Positions 9,224-18,424 are shown, numbered from the stretch's first letter. The stretch: 64,000 nt of DNA from Sphingomonas sp. 35-24ZXX (GCF_000786215.1 NZ_JROG01000004.1:496001-560000), one strand, 5' to 3'. Numbers and translations are program-made. The notes: generated by a model not told the origin, from the sequence alone.

Positions 9224-12200
9224 TCAGAACTTCATCCGCGCGCCGACGAAGAACTGGCGGCCGATAATATCGCCATAGGCGATATTGGGATAGGACGGTC
9301 CACGATCGGTGAGGTTGGTGATGCCACCGCGCAATTGCAGGTTGCCGATGTCCAGCTGGGCCGAGATCGAGTGCGTGATGTTCTTACCGATCACCGGGTT
9401 GGGATTGTTCTCGATCGTCGCATTGGGGGCGGCAAGCACCTCGTCGAGATAGAAGAGCTGATAGGTCAGCCGCAGCGGACCCTTGGCATAGGCGAGGTCC
9501 AACCTGCCGACCCATTCGGGCGACTGAACGGTGCCGTCGGTGCGGGTAAAGGTGGTGCCGGTGACCGATGTGGTCAGCAGCGTGTTGTGCGTGGCGGTGA
9601 CGTTGATCTCCATCCGCCCCAGATCGCCCTCGCCGCCGAACACCGATGCAAGCGGGAAGACATAGTTCAGATTGTAGTTCTCGCCGCGATAGCGGATCAC
9701 GCCCGCGTTGAAGGTCGTCGTCGTGCCGGTGATGATCGTGCCGCCCGGATCGGTGCCGTTGCCGGCCGCCAGACGGGTGAAGGCGGCGCAGACGGCCGGA
9801 TCGGGGTTCGGATCGTCGTAACAGGCGGCGGTGAAGCTGTCCGTCGCAAAGGCCGAAAGGCCGTCTTCCAGGTCGATCTTCACGCGGTCGGCGGTGATTG
9901 TCAGTCCGGGGATGAAGCGGGGCTGGATCACGATGCCATAGGTCAGCGTATCCGAAATCTCGTTGCGAAGATTGGGGTTGCCGCCGGTGGTGACCAGCGC
10001 GCGGGTGAAGTTTTCCGAAGGGTTCTGGAAGCTCGCCAGACGCACCTCGGCCGAGGCACCGACGGCAGCCGCTCCGGTCGCGCCCGTGCCATAGAGCGGG
10101 TTCGCGCGGAACAGCGCCAGGCAGCTCGCGCGGCGCTGGGCGGGGTTGGGGCCGCCATTGATACGGTCGGCATCGCATGGGTCCTGCCCCGTCGATGCCA
10201 GCGCGCTGGAAGAGGGGGCGAACAGCTGCGTCAATGTCGGCGCACGGAAATTGCGGCCGCGCGATCCGCGCAGCGTGATGTCTTCGATGGGCTTCCAGCG
10301 GACGCCGACATTCCAGACGTCTTCCTTGCCCGCCACCGAATTGTCTACATGGCGATAAGCCCCGGTGACCTCGAGCGACTGGACCAGCGGCAGGGTGAAG
10401 TCCCCGCCGATCAGCGGCACGAGCAGCTCGGCGGAGAATTCATCGGTATTGTACCCACCGGCCTGTGGAATTTCGCGCGTGCCAACACCGAAGGTACCGA
10501 GCTGGTTGGCCAGGAAAGGCGTGAACCGCGCCGATTCGTCGCGATGTTCGTAGGCCAGGCTGAACCCTGCGGTTCCACCGGGCAATTTCACCAGGTCGCC
10601 ACCAAAGGTCGCCAGGAAATCCTTCTGGATGTTCACATAATCCTGGCCGGTCAGGACGCTGACATAGCGGCGGGCGGCTGCGCCGACATTGCCGTTGCCG
10701 AACGGGTTGATCGGTGCGCAGTTCGGGTCGTCATTGGCGGTGCTGGCATCGGCATTGATGGCGCAGACGATCGATCCGCTGGCGGTGCGCACCGCGTTGA
10801 TCGCATTGTTGAACCGCGCATTGTTGACGCGCCAGCGGCTCAACCCGCCTTCGACGCGCGCATAGGAGCCGGATGCCGACCAGTAGAAATCGCGATCTCC
10901 GGCAGAGAACTTGCCTTCCAGCCCCAGCAGTCCGCGATAGGTCTGGGTCTGGTTGTCGGTGACCTCGCTCGGCACCAGATCGGTAAAGACCTTAGAGAGG
11001 AACAGCGGCGCACCGGCGGCAAAGCCGGGGCGGTTGGTGGATAGCGCCGTCCGGGCCTGTGCGGAAAGGAACGGGTTGTTGATGGTGAAGGCAATCGCCC
11101 CGGCATTGCTCGCGGCACTGTTCAGCACGGTGCGGCTTTCGCCCTGCGGAATTTCCGACCCCGTCGTCCTCGCCGCAAGAAACTCGAAGTTCAGCGTGAC
11201 ATTGTCGGTGATGTCGTAATGCGCCAGTGCATTGACGCTCAGGCGCTCGACCCCGGTGCGCAGTGCCGCGAGGTCGGAATAGCGAAAGCCCTGTCCGCCC
11301 TGCGCAAAGGGAATGCCCAGGATCGTGCCGGGATCATAGGTCACCACGCTGCCATCGGGCGCGAACTGCAGTGCGTTGCCGTTCAGCCGCGCGAGAAAAT
11401 TGGGCGGCGGGGCAGGCGCGGTGAAGATGACGCCATTGGTGTTGAAGTTCCAGAAATGCGCCGGGATGATCTCGCGGACCGAGGGGATGCCGTCATTGGG
11501 GCCGGTATCGGCGGCATTGGTCTGGGTGATGCGCGCCAGGTTGCTGAGCGGACGATCGGCAAAGCGCAGGATCGGCGATTGGGTATATTCGATGTTCACC
11601 GCAAAATTGCCGCGTCCCTCGGCAAAATTCTGGCCGAGCGTCGCGCGAAGGCTGTGCACCGGATAATCGCCGCGCGATGACAGACTGGTCTGCAAGTCCA
11701 GCTCTATCCCGCTGAAATTCTTGCGCAGGATATAGTTGACCACGCCTGCGATCGCATCGGAGCCATAGACCGCCGCGCCGCCGCCCTCGACGATCTCGAC
11801 CCGCTCCAGCAGGCCCACCGGTATGATGTTGGCATCAACCTGTGAATCGCCGAGACCGCTCGAGCTGGTCACCATGCGGCGACCGTTGATCAGGGTCAGC
11901 GTGCGGCCAGGGCCAAGGTTGAACAGATTGGGGAATTGCTGCCCATTGCCCGCCGAGGAGCCATCGCCAGCCGCTTGGTTGAGTGCAGGGCGGATGGACG
12001 TGACGTTGTTCAGGGCCTGAGCTGCAGAAACGAAGCCGCGATCGGTGAGCGATTGCTGATCGACGACAAAGACTGGCGCGCTGGTTTCGGGGTCCGATCG
12101 GCGGATGCGAGAGCCGGTCACGACAATGGCATCGCCAGTTGCTTCGTTGCTCTCCGCTAGCGTTTCCGGTTCTGCCGCCGCCGCGGAGGTCTGGGCGATT

Positions 12201-12283
12201 GCCGGCGTGATTGGACAGACCAGCGCGAAGGCGGCGCTGGCCGTCATCAGGCGAAGTTTCAGTTCGGTGCTGGCGGTCGTCAT
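9224..12283 (-). CDS. TonB-dependent outer-membrane receptor (1)
   Basis: A 1019-residue receptor. The ATG at 12283 is preceded by AAGGGGG; the frame stays open to 12574, but the upstream part has no signal peptide. Residues 1-30 are the leader (ending AIA), and DAIVVTG (51-57) is a TonB-box-like segment. The plug domain covers about 60-190 (LNGR-type LINGRRMVTSS, then VEGGGAAVYGSDAIAGVVN), and a long beta-barrel ends in the terminal Phe typical of outer-membrane proteins. Proteobacterial receptors of this size import large substrates, including peptides. Flanked on both sides by secreted metallopeptidase genes, it probably imports a peptide-like ligand. A dyad (12428-12442) lies in its promoter region. 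Confidence 0.92.
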   Translation of the reverse strand: MTTASTELKLRLMTASAAFALVCPITPAIAQTSAAAAEPETLAESNEATGDAIVVTGSRIRRSDPETSAPVFVVDQQSLTDRGFVSAAQALNNVTSIRPALNQAAGDGSSAGNGQQFPNLFNLGPGRTLTLINGRRMVTSSSGLGDSQVDANIIPVGLLERVEIVEGGGAAVYGSDAIAGVVNYILRKNFSGIELDLQTSLSSRGDYPVHSLRATLGQNFAEGRGNFAVNIEYTQSPILRFADRPLSNLARITQTNAADTGPNDGIPSVREIIPAHFWNFNTNGVIFTAPAPPPNFLARLNGNALQFAPDGSVVTYDPGTILGIPFAQGGQGFRYSDLAALRTGVERLSVNALAHYDITDNVTLNFEFLAARTTGSEIPQGESRTVLNSAASNAGAIAFTINNPFLSAQARTALSTNRPGFAAGAPLFLSKVFTDLVPSEVTDNQTQTYRGLLGLEGKFSAGDRDFYWSASGSYARVEGGLSRWRVNNARFNNAINAVRTASGSIVCAINADASTANDDPNCAPINPFGNGNVGAAARRYVSVLTGQDYVNIQKDFLATFGGDLVKLPGGTAGFSLAYEHRDESARFTPFLANQLGTFGVGTREIPQAGGYNTDEFSAELLVPLIGGDFTLPLVQSLEVTGAYRHVDNSVAGKEDVWNVGVRWKPIEDITLRGSRGRNFRAPTLTQLFAPSSSALASTGQDPCDADRINGGPNPAQRRASCLALFRANPLYGTGATGAAAVGASAEVRLASFQNPSENFTRALVTTGGNPNLRNEISDTLTYGIVIQPRFIPGLTITADRVKIDLEDGLSAFATDSFTAACYDDPNPDPAVCAAFTRLAAGNGTDPGGTIITGTTTTFNAGVIRYRGENYNLNYVFPLASVFGGEGDLGRMEINVTATHNTLLTTSVTGTTFTRTDGTVQSPEWVGRLDLAYAKGPLRLTYQLFYLDEVLAAPNATIENNPNPVIGKNITHSISAQLDIGNLQLRGGITNLTDRGPSYPNIAYGDIIGRQFFVGARMKF

Positions 12284-12426
12284 GGCTTTTGCCCCCTTGT
12301 TGTTGGCGAGTGCGGGTCCGGGCCATCCTGCTCGCGCGGCGGGATTGGCCGATCCGATCGATCCTCGTAACGATATGAGGCGCTGGCCCGAAATTATATT
12401 CGATCTGAACCGGTGGGCTGCGCCGT

Positions 12427-12443
12427 CCGCATTATTTATGCGG
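12427..12443. promoter_or_regulatory. Candidate Lrp-type operator B
   Basis: CCGCAT-tattt-ATGCGG is a perfect 6-base-arm dyad. Over CGCAnnATTTATGCGG it matches the site at 3850-3865 at 14 of 16 positions. It lies 144 bases upstream of the TonB receptor start and 191 bases upstream of the metallopeptidase start. Confidence 0.5.
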
Positions 12444-12569
12444 CGTGGCCATGTTTGACGGAATCGCGCTTCCGTGGGCTTTTGGCGGCCGCTTTGAGAC
12501 GGGCAACGCGTGCATCCTGTGGCCCTGCGGCCTGATGTCAGCCTGGGGATCCCGGACCCGGCCGGATTC

Positions 12570-12584
12570 CGCATAAACTTTGCT
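12570..12584. promoter_or_regulatory. Candidate Lrp-type operator C, inverted
   Basis: CGCATAAACTTTGCT matches the reverse complement of the 3850-3864 site (CGCATAAATTTTGCG) at 13 of 15 positions. It lies 49 bases before the metallopeptidase ATG, almost the same distance as site A has from its gene (43 bases). Confidence 0.45.
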
Positions 12585-12633
12585 TCGCGACTGGGTCATT
12601 CTTGGAGGCGATCATTGCTGAGCGAGGGCTACC

Positions 12634-14169
12634 ATGCGTTCTGTCCGTCTATTACCGCCACTTGCGGCCTGTTTCTTCGCTTTCGCAGGGCAGGCCGCGC
12701 TCGGGCAAGAGGCTCCAATTCCCGCTAGGCTGGTCTTGCGACCTGTTGCAGCTGCAGGCGAGGTAACGGCACTCGATGTCAGGATGACGATTGGCCAAGC
12801 CAGCCAGCCGGATTGCGTGGGCCGCGATTTCAGCCTGGCTGCACCGATTGTCTATGCGGCGGTGGACGGGATTGCCGATCGAATGCAGGCGATCACGCTC
12901 GAAGATCCGGCAGGGCCCGTCAAGCTTGCCATCCGCGATGATCCGCCTGCACCCGGCGGATTTCCCTATTTTCGCCATTTCACCGCTGACCGTTTGGTCG
13001 AGTGTCCGTTCACACTGCGCTACACGGCCGTGGTGCAGCCGCCGGGCGGGCGCAACGGCCCCCCATTCGGCATCCGTGCGGTGGGCGGTGGGCTTGCAGG
13101 CGCAGGGTCAGGCTTTTTGCTGGTGCCCGGACTGGACCGACCCGTAGCAGCTTCGATCCATTGGGATCTGACGGGTCTGGAAGGAAATGTCTCGGCGGCG
13201 AGCACATTCGGCGATGGCGACTTCGCCTTTCGAGGACCCATCGCGGGCCTGATGCAAGGCTGGTATATCGCCGGACCGGTCGGACGCTTTCCTCAGGGCG
13301 AACCCCGGCCCGGCGGACTTCATGCCTATTGGCTGGGCAAGCCAGTGTTCGATGCGCCCCGCGACATGGCGTGGACGGCCAGTGCCTATGCATATCTCAA
13401 GCAGTATTTCGGCTATCTGGAACAGCCGGAATATCGGGTCTTCATGCGGTTCCTCGAGCAGGCGCCTTTTGGGGGTGCGACAGCGCTCGACAACTCGTTC
13501 ATGCTCTCGCGCGGTCCCCTCAAGCCCGACGAACCACCCCTGGCGCCGCGCAGCACGCTGTTTCACGAGATGATCCACCAATGGGTCGGGGGGATAGATG
13601 CACCCCAGGGCGTATCGAGCTGGTTTTCAGAAGGGCTGACCACCTATTACGAATACATCCTGCCATTTCGCGGCGGATTTGTCGGGCTGGAGGCTTATCG
13701 GGATGGCGTGAACAAGCTGGCGCGCGACTATTTCATCAACCCGGCCCGCGGGATGTCGGCTGCGGACATCACCAGGATCGGCTTCGGCGACGACCGCATT
13801 CGTCACATGCCCTATCAACGTGGTGCCTTCTATTTTGCCGATCTCGATTCGCGCATTCGGGCCCGGACGCGTGGCAAGAGCAAGCTCGAGGATCTGCTGT
13901 TCCGGCTGTTCCGCGATCGGCAAAGCGGCAGGACCATCGACCACCGCTACTGGACCGATGCTGTCAGCCAGATACTGGGCGACGACGAGGGCGAACGGTT
14001 CGAACGCATCATCCTGAACGGAGAGGATATGGCCGCGCCTGCCAGCGACGGGTTCGGACCCTGTCTGGAGGCGATCGCCACCGAGTTCGAAACCGGCGGC
14101 AAGCCGAGGCCGGGCTATGTCTGGAAAATTCGCGACGGTATAGGTCCGACAGACTGCCAGAACTGGTAG
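12634..14169 (+). CDS. Exported HExxH metallopeptidase, gluzincin type
   Basis: A 511-residue exported protein with a signal peptide (about 1-24, ending ALG). The zinc site is HEMIHQ (H311, E312, H315), with E333 in SWFSEGLTTYYE as the likely third ligand. This gives HExxH-x17-E, one residue shorter than the paralogue at 7439-9199. No PDZ domain is evident at the C-terminus. It resembles M1/M61-type aminopeptidases. It is divergent from the TonB receptor and shares its promoter region and dyads, so the receptor sits between two secreted peptidase genes. The substrate is unknown. Confidence 0.87.
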   Translation: MRSVRLLPPLAACFFAFAGQAALGQEAPIPARLVLRPVAAAGEVTALDVRMTIGQASQPDCVGRDFSLAAPIVYAAVDGIADRMQAITLEDPAGPVKLAIRDDPPAPGGFPYFRHFTADRLVECPFTLRYTAVVQPPGGRNGPPFGIRAVGGGLAGAGSGFLLVPGLDRPVAASIHWDLTGLEGNVSAASTFGDGDFAFRGPIAGLMQGWYIAGPVGRFPQGEPRPGGLHAYWLGKPVFDAPRDMAWTASAYAYLKQYFGYLEQPEYRVFMRFLEQAPFGGATALDNSFMLSRGPLKPDEPPLAPRSTLFHEMIHQWVGGIDAPQGVSSWFSEGLTTYYEYILPFRGGFVGLEAYRDGVNKLARDYFINPARGMSAADITRIGFGDDRIRHMPYQRGAFYFADLDSRIRARTRGKSKLEDLLFRLFRDRQSGRTIDHRYWTDAVSQILGDDEGERFERIILNGEDMAAPASDGFGPCLEAIATEFETGGKPRPGYVWKIRDGIGPTDCQNW

Positions 14170-15028
14170 TGCTGGAACAGCAACAGGGCTGAATTTTGTC
14201 GAGTCTGTCCAATTGAGATTATCGTAGTGAAATTTAAATTTATGACATTTAGATTTTTTTATGCTCCCCTGGTGGATATTGGTTGAATTAGAGAAATTTT
14301 TCTACTTACAAATTTGTAGTTAACAGTCAATTACACATTTATCGTTTGGCAAGCAGCAAAATATAAATATCAATATTCTATTATATAAAATAGAAATTTG
14401 TACGAAAGGTTATGCGTCATGAGCTTTGCAGATTAACGATGGTGCGAAATCTCAGAGTCCCCATGCATACCAGAAAGTTGAAATTGCCGCTCTGGCATGG
14501 ACAAATTCGGCATATAAAACGCCAGTAATCCACTACGGCGCACCGAATTCGTAACGGCGAACCAATAATTGTGTTGAAGTGTGCCCGTTCAACAACAGAA
14601 TCAAACACCAATCTGTTTGCCCAAGGGTGCACTTGATGCGCATTGAGAGGGGGGGCTCGAACAATCAGGACAAATCGCTACAGCGATATCGGGCTTGAGC
14701 TGTCCTATTGATCAGCAATTTTAACCGCCCAGCTGCGCGGGGCCGATCGCATTATCAGCCGCTTGCAGCAGGAGGGTGAAGCGGATTGCAAGTCTGCTTC
14801 CATCCCGATAACCCGAGAGAAAACCAGAGAAAGTGATTTGAAGCAAACTTGGAAGTCGGCTGGTTCAGCGTGCCGGTCACCCCATGAGGCTTCCGCTCTG
14901 GGGCGCCAAAATCAAGATTCATTCTGCCACGGGCTTTTGTCGCGATGCATCCGCTGCCGCAGATGCCGTTAACCATGATTTAAGTGTCCGAAAATAGGAC
15001 GATCGGGAACGGTCAAACGGGGCATAAA
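14170..15028. other. 859-base gene-free region with AT-rich core
   Basis: No gene is supported. The part from 14213 to 14408 is strikingly AT-rich: 45 G/C in the 180 bases 14221-14400, counted by eye. It carries short palindromes such as TACAAATTTGTA and TCTATT-atataa-AATAGA. A small minus-strand open frame (14417-14632) has no start context or recognisable sequence. A hairpin lies at 14775-14807. The region separates the peptidase island from the catabolic supercluster and includes the promoter of the second TonB receptor. Confidence 0.7.
14775..14807. repeat. Hairpin upstream of TonB receptor 2
   Basis: GGGTGAAGCGGA and the following TCTGCTTCCATCCC can pair, with small mismatches, around the 7-base loop TTGCAAG. 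The inner AGCGGA/TCTGCT stem and loop look like a tRNA-Cys(GCA) anticodon arm, but no other tRNA arms fit. It is about 220 bases before the receptor start and could be a leader-RNA structure or a tRNA remnant. Confidence 0.3.
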
Positions 15029-17518
15029 ATGAACATTCTAAAAGATCATCTTGTAAATTCCGTAGCTGTCTTGGCAGTTGTCATAGTCAATGCGGCAGCG
15101 GAACCTGCTTTCGCTCAAGAAGGTGAACCGCGTACCGCATGGGAAGCCAGCAGGATGGTCGATGAAGACGACGTGGTCACCACTGGCGTGGCACGCGGAC
15201 GCGATCGCCTGAACAGTGCTACGTCCACTAGCGCGATCAAGGAGAACGATATCATTTCGATCGCTCCGCGTTCGATGGGCGAATTGTTCCGCAACATTCC
15301 CGGCATTCGCGTGGAAGCCAGCGGTGGCGAAGCCAATAACGACTATACGGTTCGCGGCCTGCCGCTGGTCAATGACGGCAGCAAGTATATCCAGTTGCAG
15401 GAAGATGGCCTGCCGGTCCTCGAATTCGGCGACCTTCAGGGGCTCAATCCGGACAATTTCCTTCGCGTCGACCTGAATGTGGCGCAGGTGGAATCGATCC
15501 GCGGCGGATCGGCCTCGACCTTTGCGTCGAATGCGCCCGGTGGTGTTATCAACCTGATTTCCAAGACCGGCGAGGTCGAAGGCGGATCGGTCATGGGCAC
15601 CATCGGCGTCGACTATGAAAGCTATCGCACCGATTTCGATTATGGCGGCCGTCTTGGTGATGGTTGGCGCTTCCATGTCGGCGGCTTCTACCGCGAAGGC
15701 GAAGGCCCTCGCGCAACCGGCTACAACGCGATGCGCGGCGGGCAGATGAAGTTCAACGTCACCAAGCAGTTCGACAGCGGATATATCCGTGTCTATGCCA
15801 AGGTGCTGGATGATCGCACGCCGACAATCATCAACACCCCGTTACTGGTCACGGGCACCAATGCCGACCCCAAGTTTGCCGATCCTGTCGGCACGGACAG
15901 CCGTCGGGGGTCCCTGCTTTCGCTCAATCTCCCAGCCTCGCTGCGTCTCGGCGCCTCCGGTACGCCGACATCCCGGAATCTTGCCAATGGCAACCGCGCC
16001 AAGGCTAAGTCGCTCGGTTTCGATGCACAATTCAATCTGGGCGAATGGACGGTCGCCAACCGCTTCCGCTATGCTGACCAGTCGTTGCTCAATACCATCG
16101 TGTTCCAGTCGGCAGCGGCGCCGGCCGCCGCTTTGGCCGCCGCAAGTGCAGGACCAGGCGGTGCGTTCACCTATGCCGCCGGGCCGCGTGCTGGCCAGGC
16201 ACTGGATGCCAATGGCAACCGCCTGGCTGTGCTTTCGTTCAATGCCGACTTTGACGCGCCGGATGTCAGCAACATGACCAACGACCTGCGCGTTAGCCGC
16301 GTGTGGGATCTCGGTGGCGGAAACCTGACCACGACGGCGGGAATGTACCGCTCCCGCCAGGAATTCGTGTCGGAAGCGGGCTTCACGTCCTATTTTCAGG
16401 ATGCTGTCAGCAACGGCACCGCAGTGCCGCTCGCGCTCAGGACCGGCTCGGGCATTCCACTGACCCAGAACGGCGTTCTAATCTATGGTTCGCCGGGCGC
16501 ACCTGGCAATGCCAAGAACATTGACCTGAACTACCAGATCACTGCTCCGTTTGCGTCCTTCAACTTTGCCGCTGGCAAGATTGCGATCGGCGGTTCGGTG
16601 CGCTGGGACAATGTCCGTGTGCGTGGCAATGTCATCAACGACAGCGCTACCAAGCGGTTCGACATGAACGGCGACGGCGTTATCTCGGCTCCGGAAAATC
16701 GCGTCGCGTTCATTCCTGTCGGGGTCACGGCGCCGGTTCGCTATGACCATGATTATGTGTCCTATTCGCTCAGCGCGAATTATCGCGTGTCGGAATCCTT
16801 CTCGATGTTCGGTCGCTACAGCCGTGGTGGCCGGGCGGGTGCCGACAAGATCCTGTTCACGCCGGCCATCAGCGGGACGACGGGCGATCTGATCAACCGC
16901 AGCGCCGGTCATGATACCGTGCGTCAGGCAGAGCTGGGGCTGAAGTATCGCAAGGAGGGGCTGGTTCTCAACCTGACCGGCTTCTACGCGTTGACCGACG
17001 AAACCAACTCGCAGATCGTGAACAATGCAGCAACGGGACAGACGATCCTGGTCGCCGTGACCCGGTCCTACAAGGCTTATGGTCTCGAGTTCGAAGGCGG
17101 AATCCGCCGGGGTCCTTTCAGCCTGACCGCTCATGCCACCTATACAGAGGCTGAAATCGATGCAGCCGAAGTCCCTGCGCTGGTGGGCAATACGCCGCGT
17201 CATCAACCCAAGCTGATGTTCGGTCTGCGCCCGCAATATGACAGCGACTTCTTCTCTGTCGGTGCCAATGTTGTAGGCATTACCAAAAGCTTTGCCCAGG
17301 ATGTAAACCAGCTGGTCATGCCCGGCTACACCACGGTCGGTATGTTCGCACAGGTCCGACCGATGGAGGGGCTGGAGTTCAGCTTGAATGCCAGCAACCT
17401 GTTCAATACCCGCGGCATCACCGACATTCTCGATGGGGCGCTTCCGGCTTCCGGCGTCGTCATGGCACGGACCATCTATGGTCGGACCATCTCGGCATCG
17501 GCGCGGTTCTTCTTCTGA
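15029..17518 (+). CDS. TonB-dependent outer-membrane receptor (2)
   Basis: An 829-residue receptor. ATG 15029 gives a compact leader (about 1-29, ending AFA); an in-frame GTG at 14984 would add 15 polar residues before it and is less likely. DDVVTTG (47-53) is TonB-box-like. The plug follows (LFRNIPGIRVEASGG, then VESIRGGSASTFASNAPGG), and the beta-barrel ends in ARFFF. It is not closely similar to receptor 1. It lies next to the convergent CoA-ligase/hydratase operon at 17656-24641 and is the most likely uptake port for that pathway's substrate, although this rests on position only. Confidence 0.92.
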   Translation: MNILKDHLVNSVAVLAVVIVNAAAEPAFAQEGEPRTAWEASRMVDEDDVVTTGVARGRDRLNSATSTSAIKENDIISIAPRSMGELFRNIPGIRVEASGGEANNDYTVRGLPLVNDGSKYIQLQEDGLPVLEFGDLQGLNPDNFLRVDLNVAQVESIRGGSASTFASNAPGGVINLISKTGEVEGGSVMGTIGVDYESYRTDFDYGGRLGDGWRFHVGGFYREGEGPRATGYNAMRGGQMKFNVTKQFDSGYIRVYAKVLDDRTPTIINTPLLVTGTNADPKFADPVGTDSRRGSLLSLNLPASLRLGASGTPTSRNLANGNRAKAKSLGFDAQFNLGEWTVANRFRYADQSLLNTIVFQSAAAPAAALAAASAGPGGAFTYAAGPRAGQALDANGNRLAVLSFNADFDAPDVSNMTNDLRVSRVWDLGGGNLTTTAGMYRSRQEFVSEAGFTSYFQDAVSNGTAVPLALRTGSGIPLTQNGVLIYGSPGAPGNAKNIDLNYQITAPFASFNFAAGKIAIGGSVRWDNVRVRGNVINDSATKRFDMNGDGVISAPENRVAFIPVGVTAPVRYDHDYVSYSLSANYRVSESFSMFGRYSRGGRAGADKILFTPAISGTTGDLINRSAGHDTVRQAELGLKYRKEGLVLNLTGFYALTDETNSQIVNNAATGQTILVAVTRSYKAYGLEFEGGIRRGPFSLTAHATYTEAEIDAAEVPALVGNTPRHQPKLMFGLRPQYDSDFFSVGANVVGITKSFAQDVNQLVMPGYTTVGMFAQVRPMEGLEFSLNASNLFNTRGITDILDGALPASGVVMARTIYGRTISASARFFF

Positions 17519-17587
17519 CGATTGCACCCCCGTCGAGCCCGGTGCCGCATGCCAGCCATGTGGTTGCCGCGCCGGCGGGGGTAATCG
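17519..17587. terminator. Stem-loop between convergent genes
   Basis: CGATT-gc-ACCCCCG pairs with CGGGGGT-AATCG across the gap directly after the TonB receptor stop. The 12-pair stem has a 2-base bulge. There is no T-run, so intrinsic termination is only possible, not shown. Confidence 0.35.
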
Positions 17588-17655
17588 ATGGCGTCCGGGG
17601 CCGCAGCGTCAGGGGCAAATCGCCGCCATGGTTGCCCAATCGCCAGCGATCGGCG

Positions 17656-18423
17656 CTATTCACCCTTCCATTGCGGTGTCCGCTTTTCGGCAAACGCACG
17701 CGGCCCTTCCTGGGCGTCCTGGCTGCTATAGGCCTTTTCGTGCACCGCATAGGCTGCATCCAGGGCTGCGGAACGCCCCATTTCGGTGGCCAGCATAACC
17801 GTCTCGCGCGCGGCAGCCACTGACAGAGGTGCACCTGCGAGAACCTCTCGCGCCAGCTCGATCGCGCAATTCAATGCCTCGCCAAGCTGGCAAAGCCGAT
17901 TGACCAGCCCGATCTCATAAGCGCGCTGCGCGCTGATCGGCTTTCCCGTCAGTACAATCTCCATGTAGATGCGCTGGGGGATCATGTGGATCAGCGGCGC
18001 AGACCAGGGCGAACCGCGGCCGACGCGTACTTCCGTGATGCCGAACTGCGCATTGGTCGAGGCGATGCAAAGGTCGCAGGCCTGAGCGACCATCCATCCA
18101 CCTGCAAACGCTGCCCCATTGACCGCCGCAATGGTTGGTTTGGTCAGGCGCAGATTTTCGTAAGGCACGGGAAACATGTCGCGGGGAGGCGTCTTCAACC
18201 CTGTCTCGACCATTTCCTTGAGATCACCGCCGGCACAAAAGGCCTTGTCGCCGCTGCCGGTCAGGATGGCAATCCGGGCCTCCCTGTCGGCCTCGAACTG
18301 CGCCCACGCCGCGCGCAGTCCCTCGCGCACTTCGCGGCTCAGACAGTTGCGCTGGTCGGGGCGGTTTATCGTCAGCACCGCAATGCCATCGTGGCTGCGG
18401 TCATACGTCACGGCATCGGTCAT
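17656..18423 (-). CDS. Enoyl-CoA hydratase/isomerase family protein
   Basis: A 255-residue crotonase-fold protein starting at ATG 18423, one base after the CoA-transferase stop. A longer frame to 18492 would overlap that gene. The CoA/oxyanion-hole segments are FCAGGDL (62-68) and GAAFAGGW (103-110). E131 in GITEVRVGRG is at a catalytic-Glu position, but the second region reads RGSPW rather than the usual LPGAGG-like turn, so the reaction may not be simple hydration. It is the last gene of the operon with the CoA-transferase, CitE-like lyase, dehydrogenase, hydratase and ligase. Confidence 0.88.
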   Translation of the reverse strand: MTDAVTYDRSHDGIAVLTINRPDQRNCLSREVREGLRAAWAQFEADREARIAILTGSGDKAFCAGGDLKEMVETGLKTPPRDMFPVPYENLRLTKPTIAAVNGAAFAGGWMVAQACDLCIASTNAQFGITEVRVGRGSPWSAPLIHMIPQRIYMEIVLTGKPISAQRAYEIGLVNRLCQLGEALNCAIELAREVLAGAPLSVAAARETVMLATEMGRSAALDAAYAVHEKAYSSQDAQEGPRAFAEKRTPQWKGE

Positions 18424-18424
18424 G

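Larger units (their letters stand above)
12284..12633. promoter_or_regulatory. 350-base divergent promoter region (TonB receptor / metallopeptidase)
   Basis: No gene is supported here. It separates the minus-strand receptor from the plus-strand metallopeptidase and is less GC-rich than its neighbours. It contains two copies of the island dyad, in opposite orientation: 12428-12442 and 12570-12584. Confidence 0.6.

Noticed and set aside
9335-11044. Long plus-strand open frame opposite TonB receptor 1
   Set aside because: Antisense to a receptor with complete signal peptide, plug and barrel; no domain or start context in the frame.
14417-14632. 71-codon minus-strand frame in the AT-rich gap
   Set aside because: No ribosome-binding site, no family resemblance, unusual residue composition; probably chance.
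14775-14807. Possible tRNA-Cys gene
   Set aside because: Only an anticodon-arm-like hairpin is present; no acceptor, D or T arms can be formed from the flanks.
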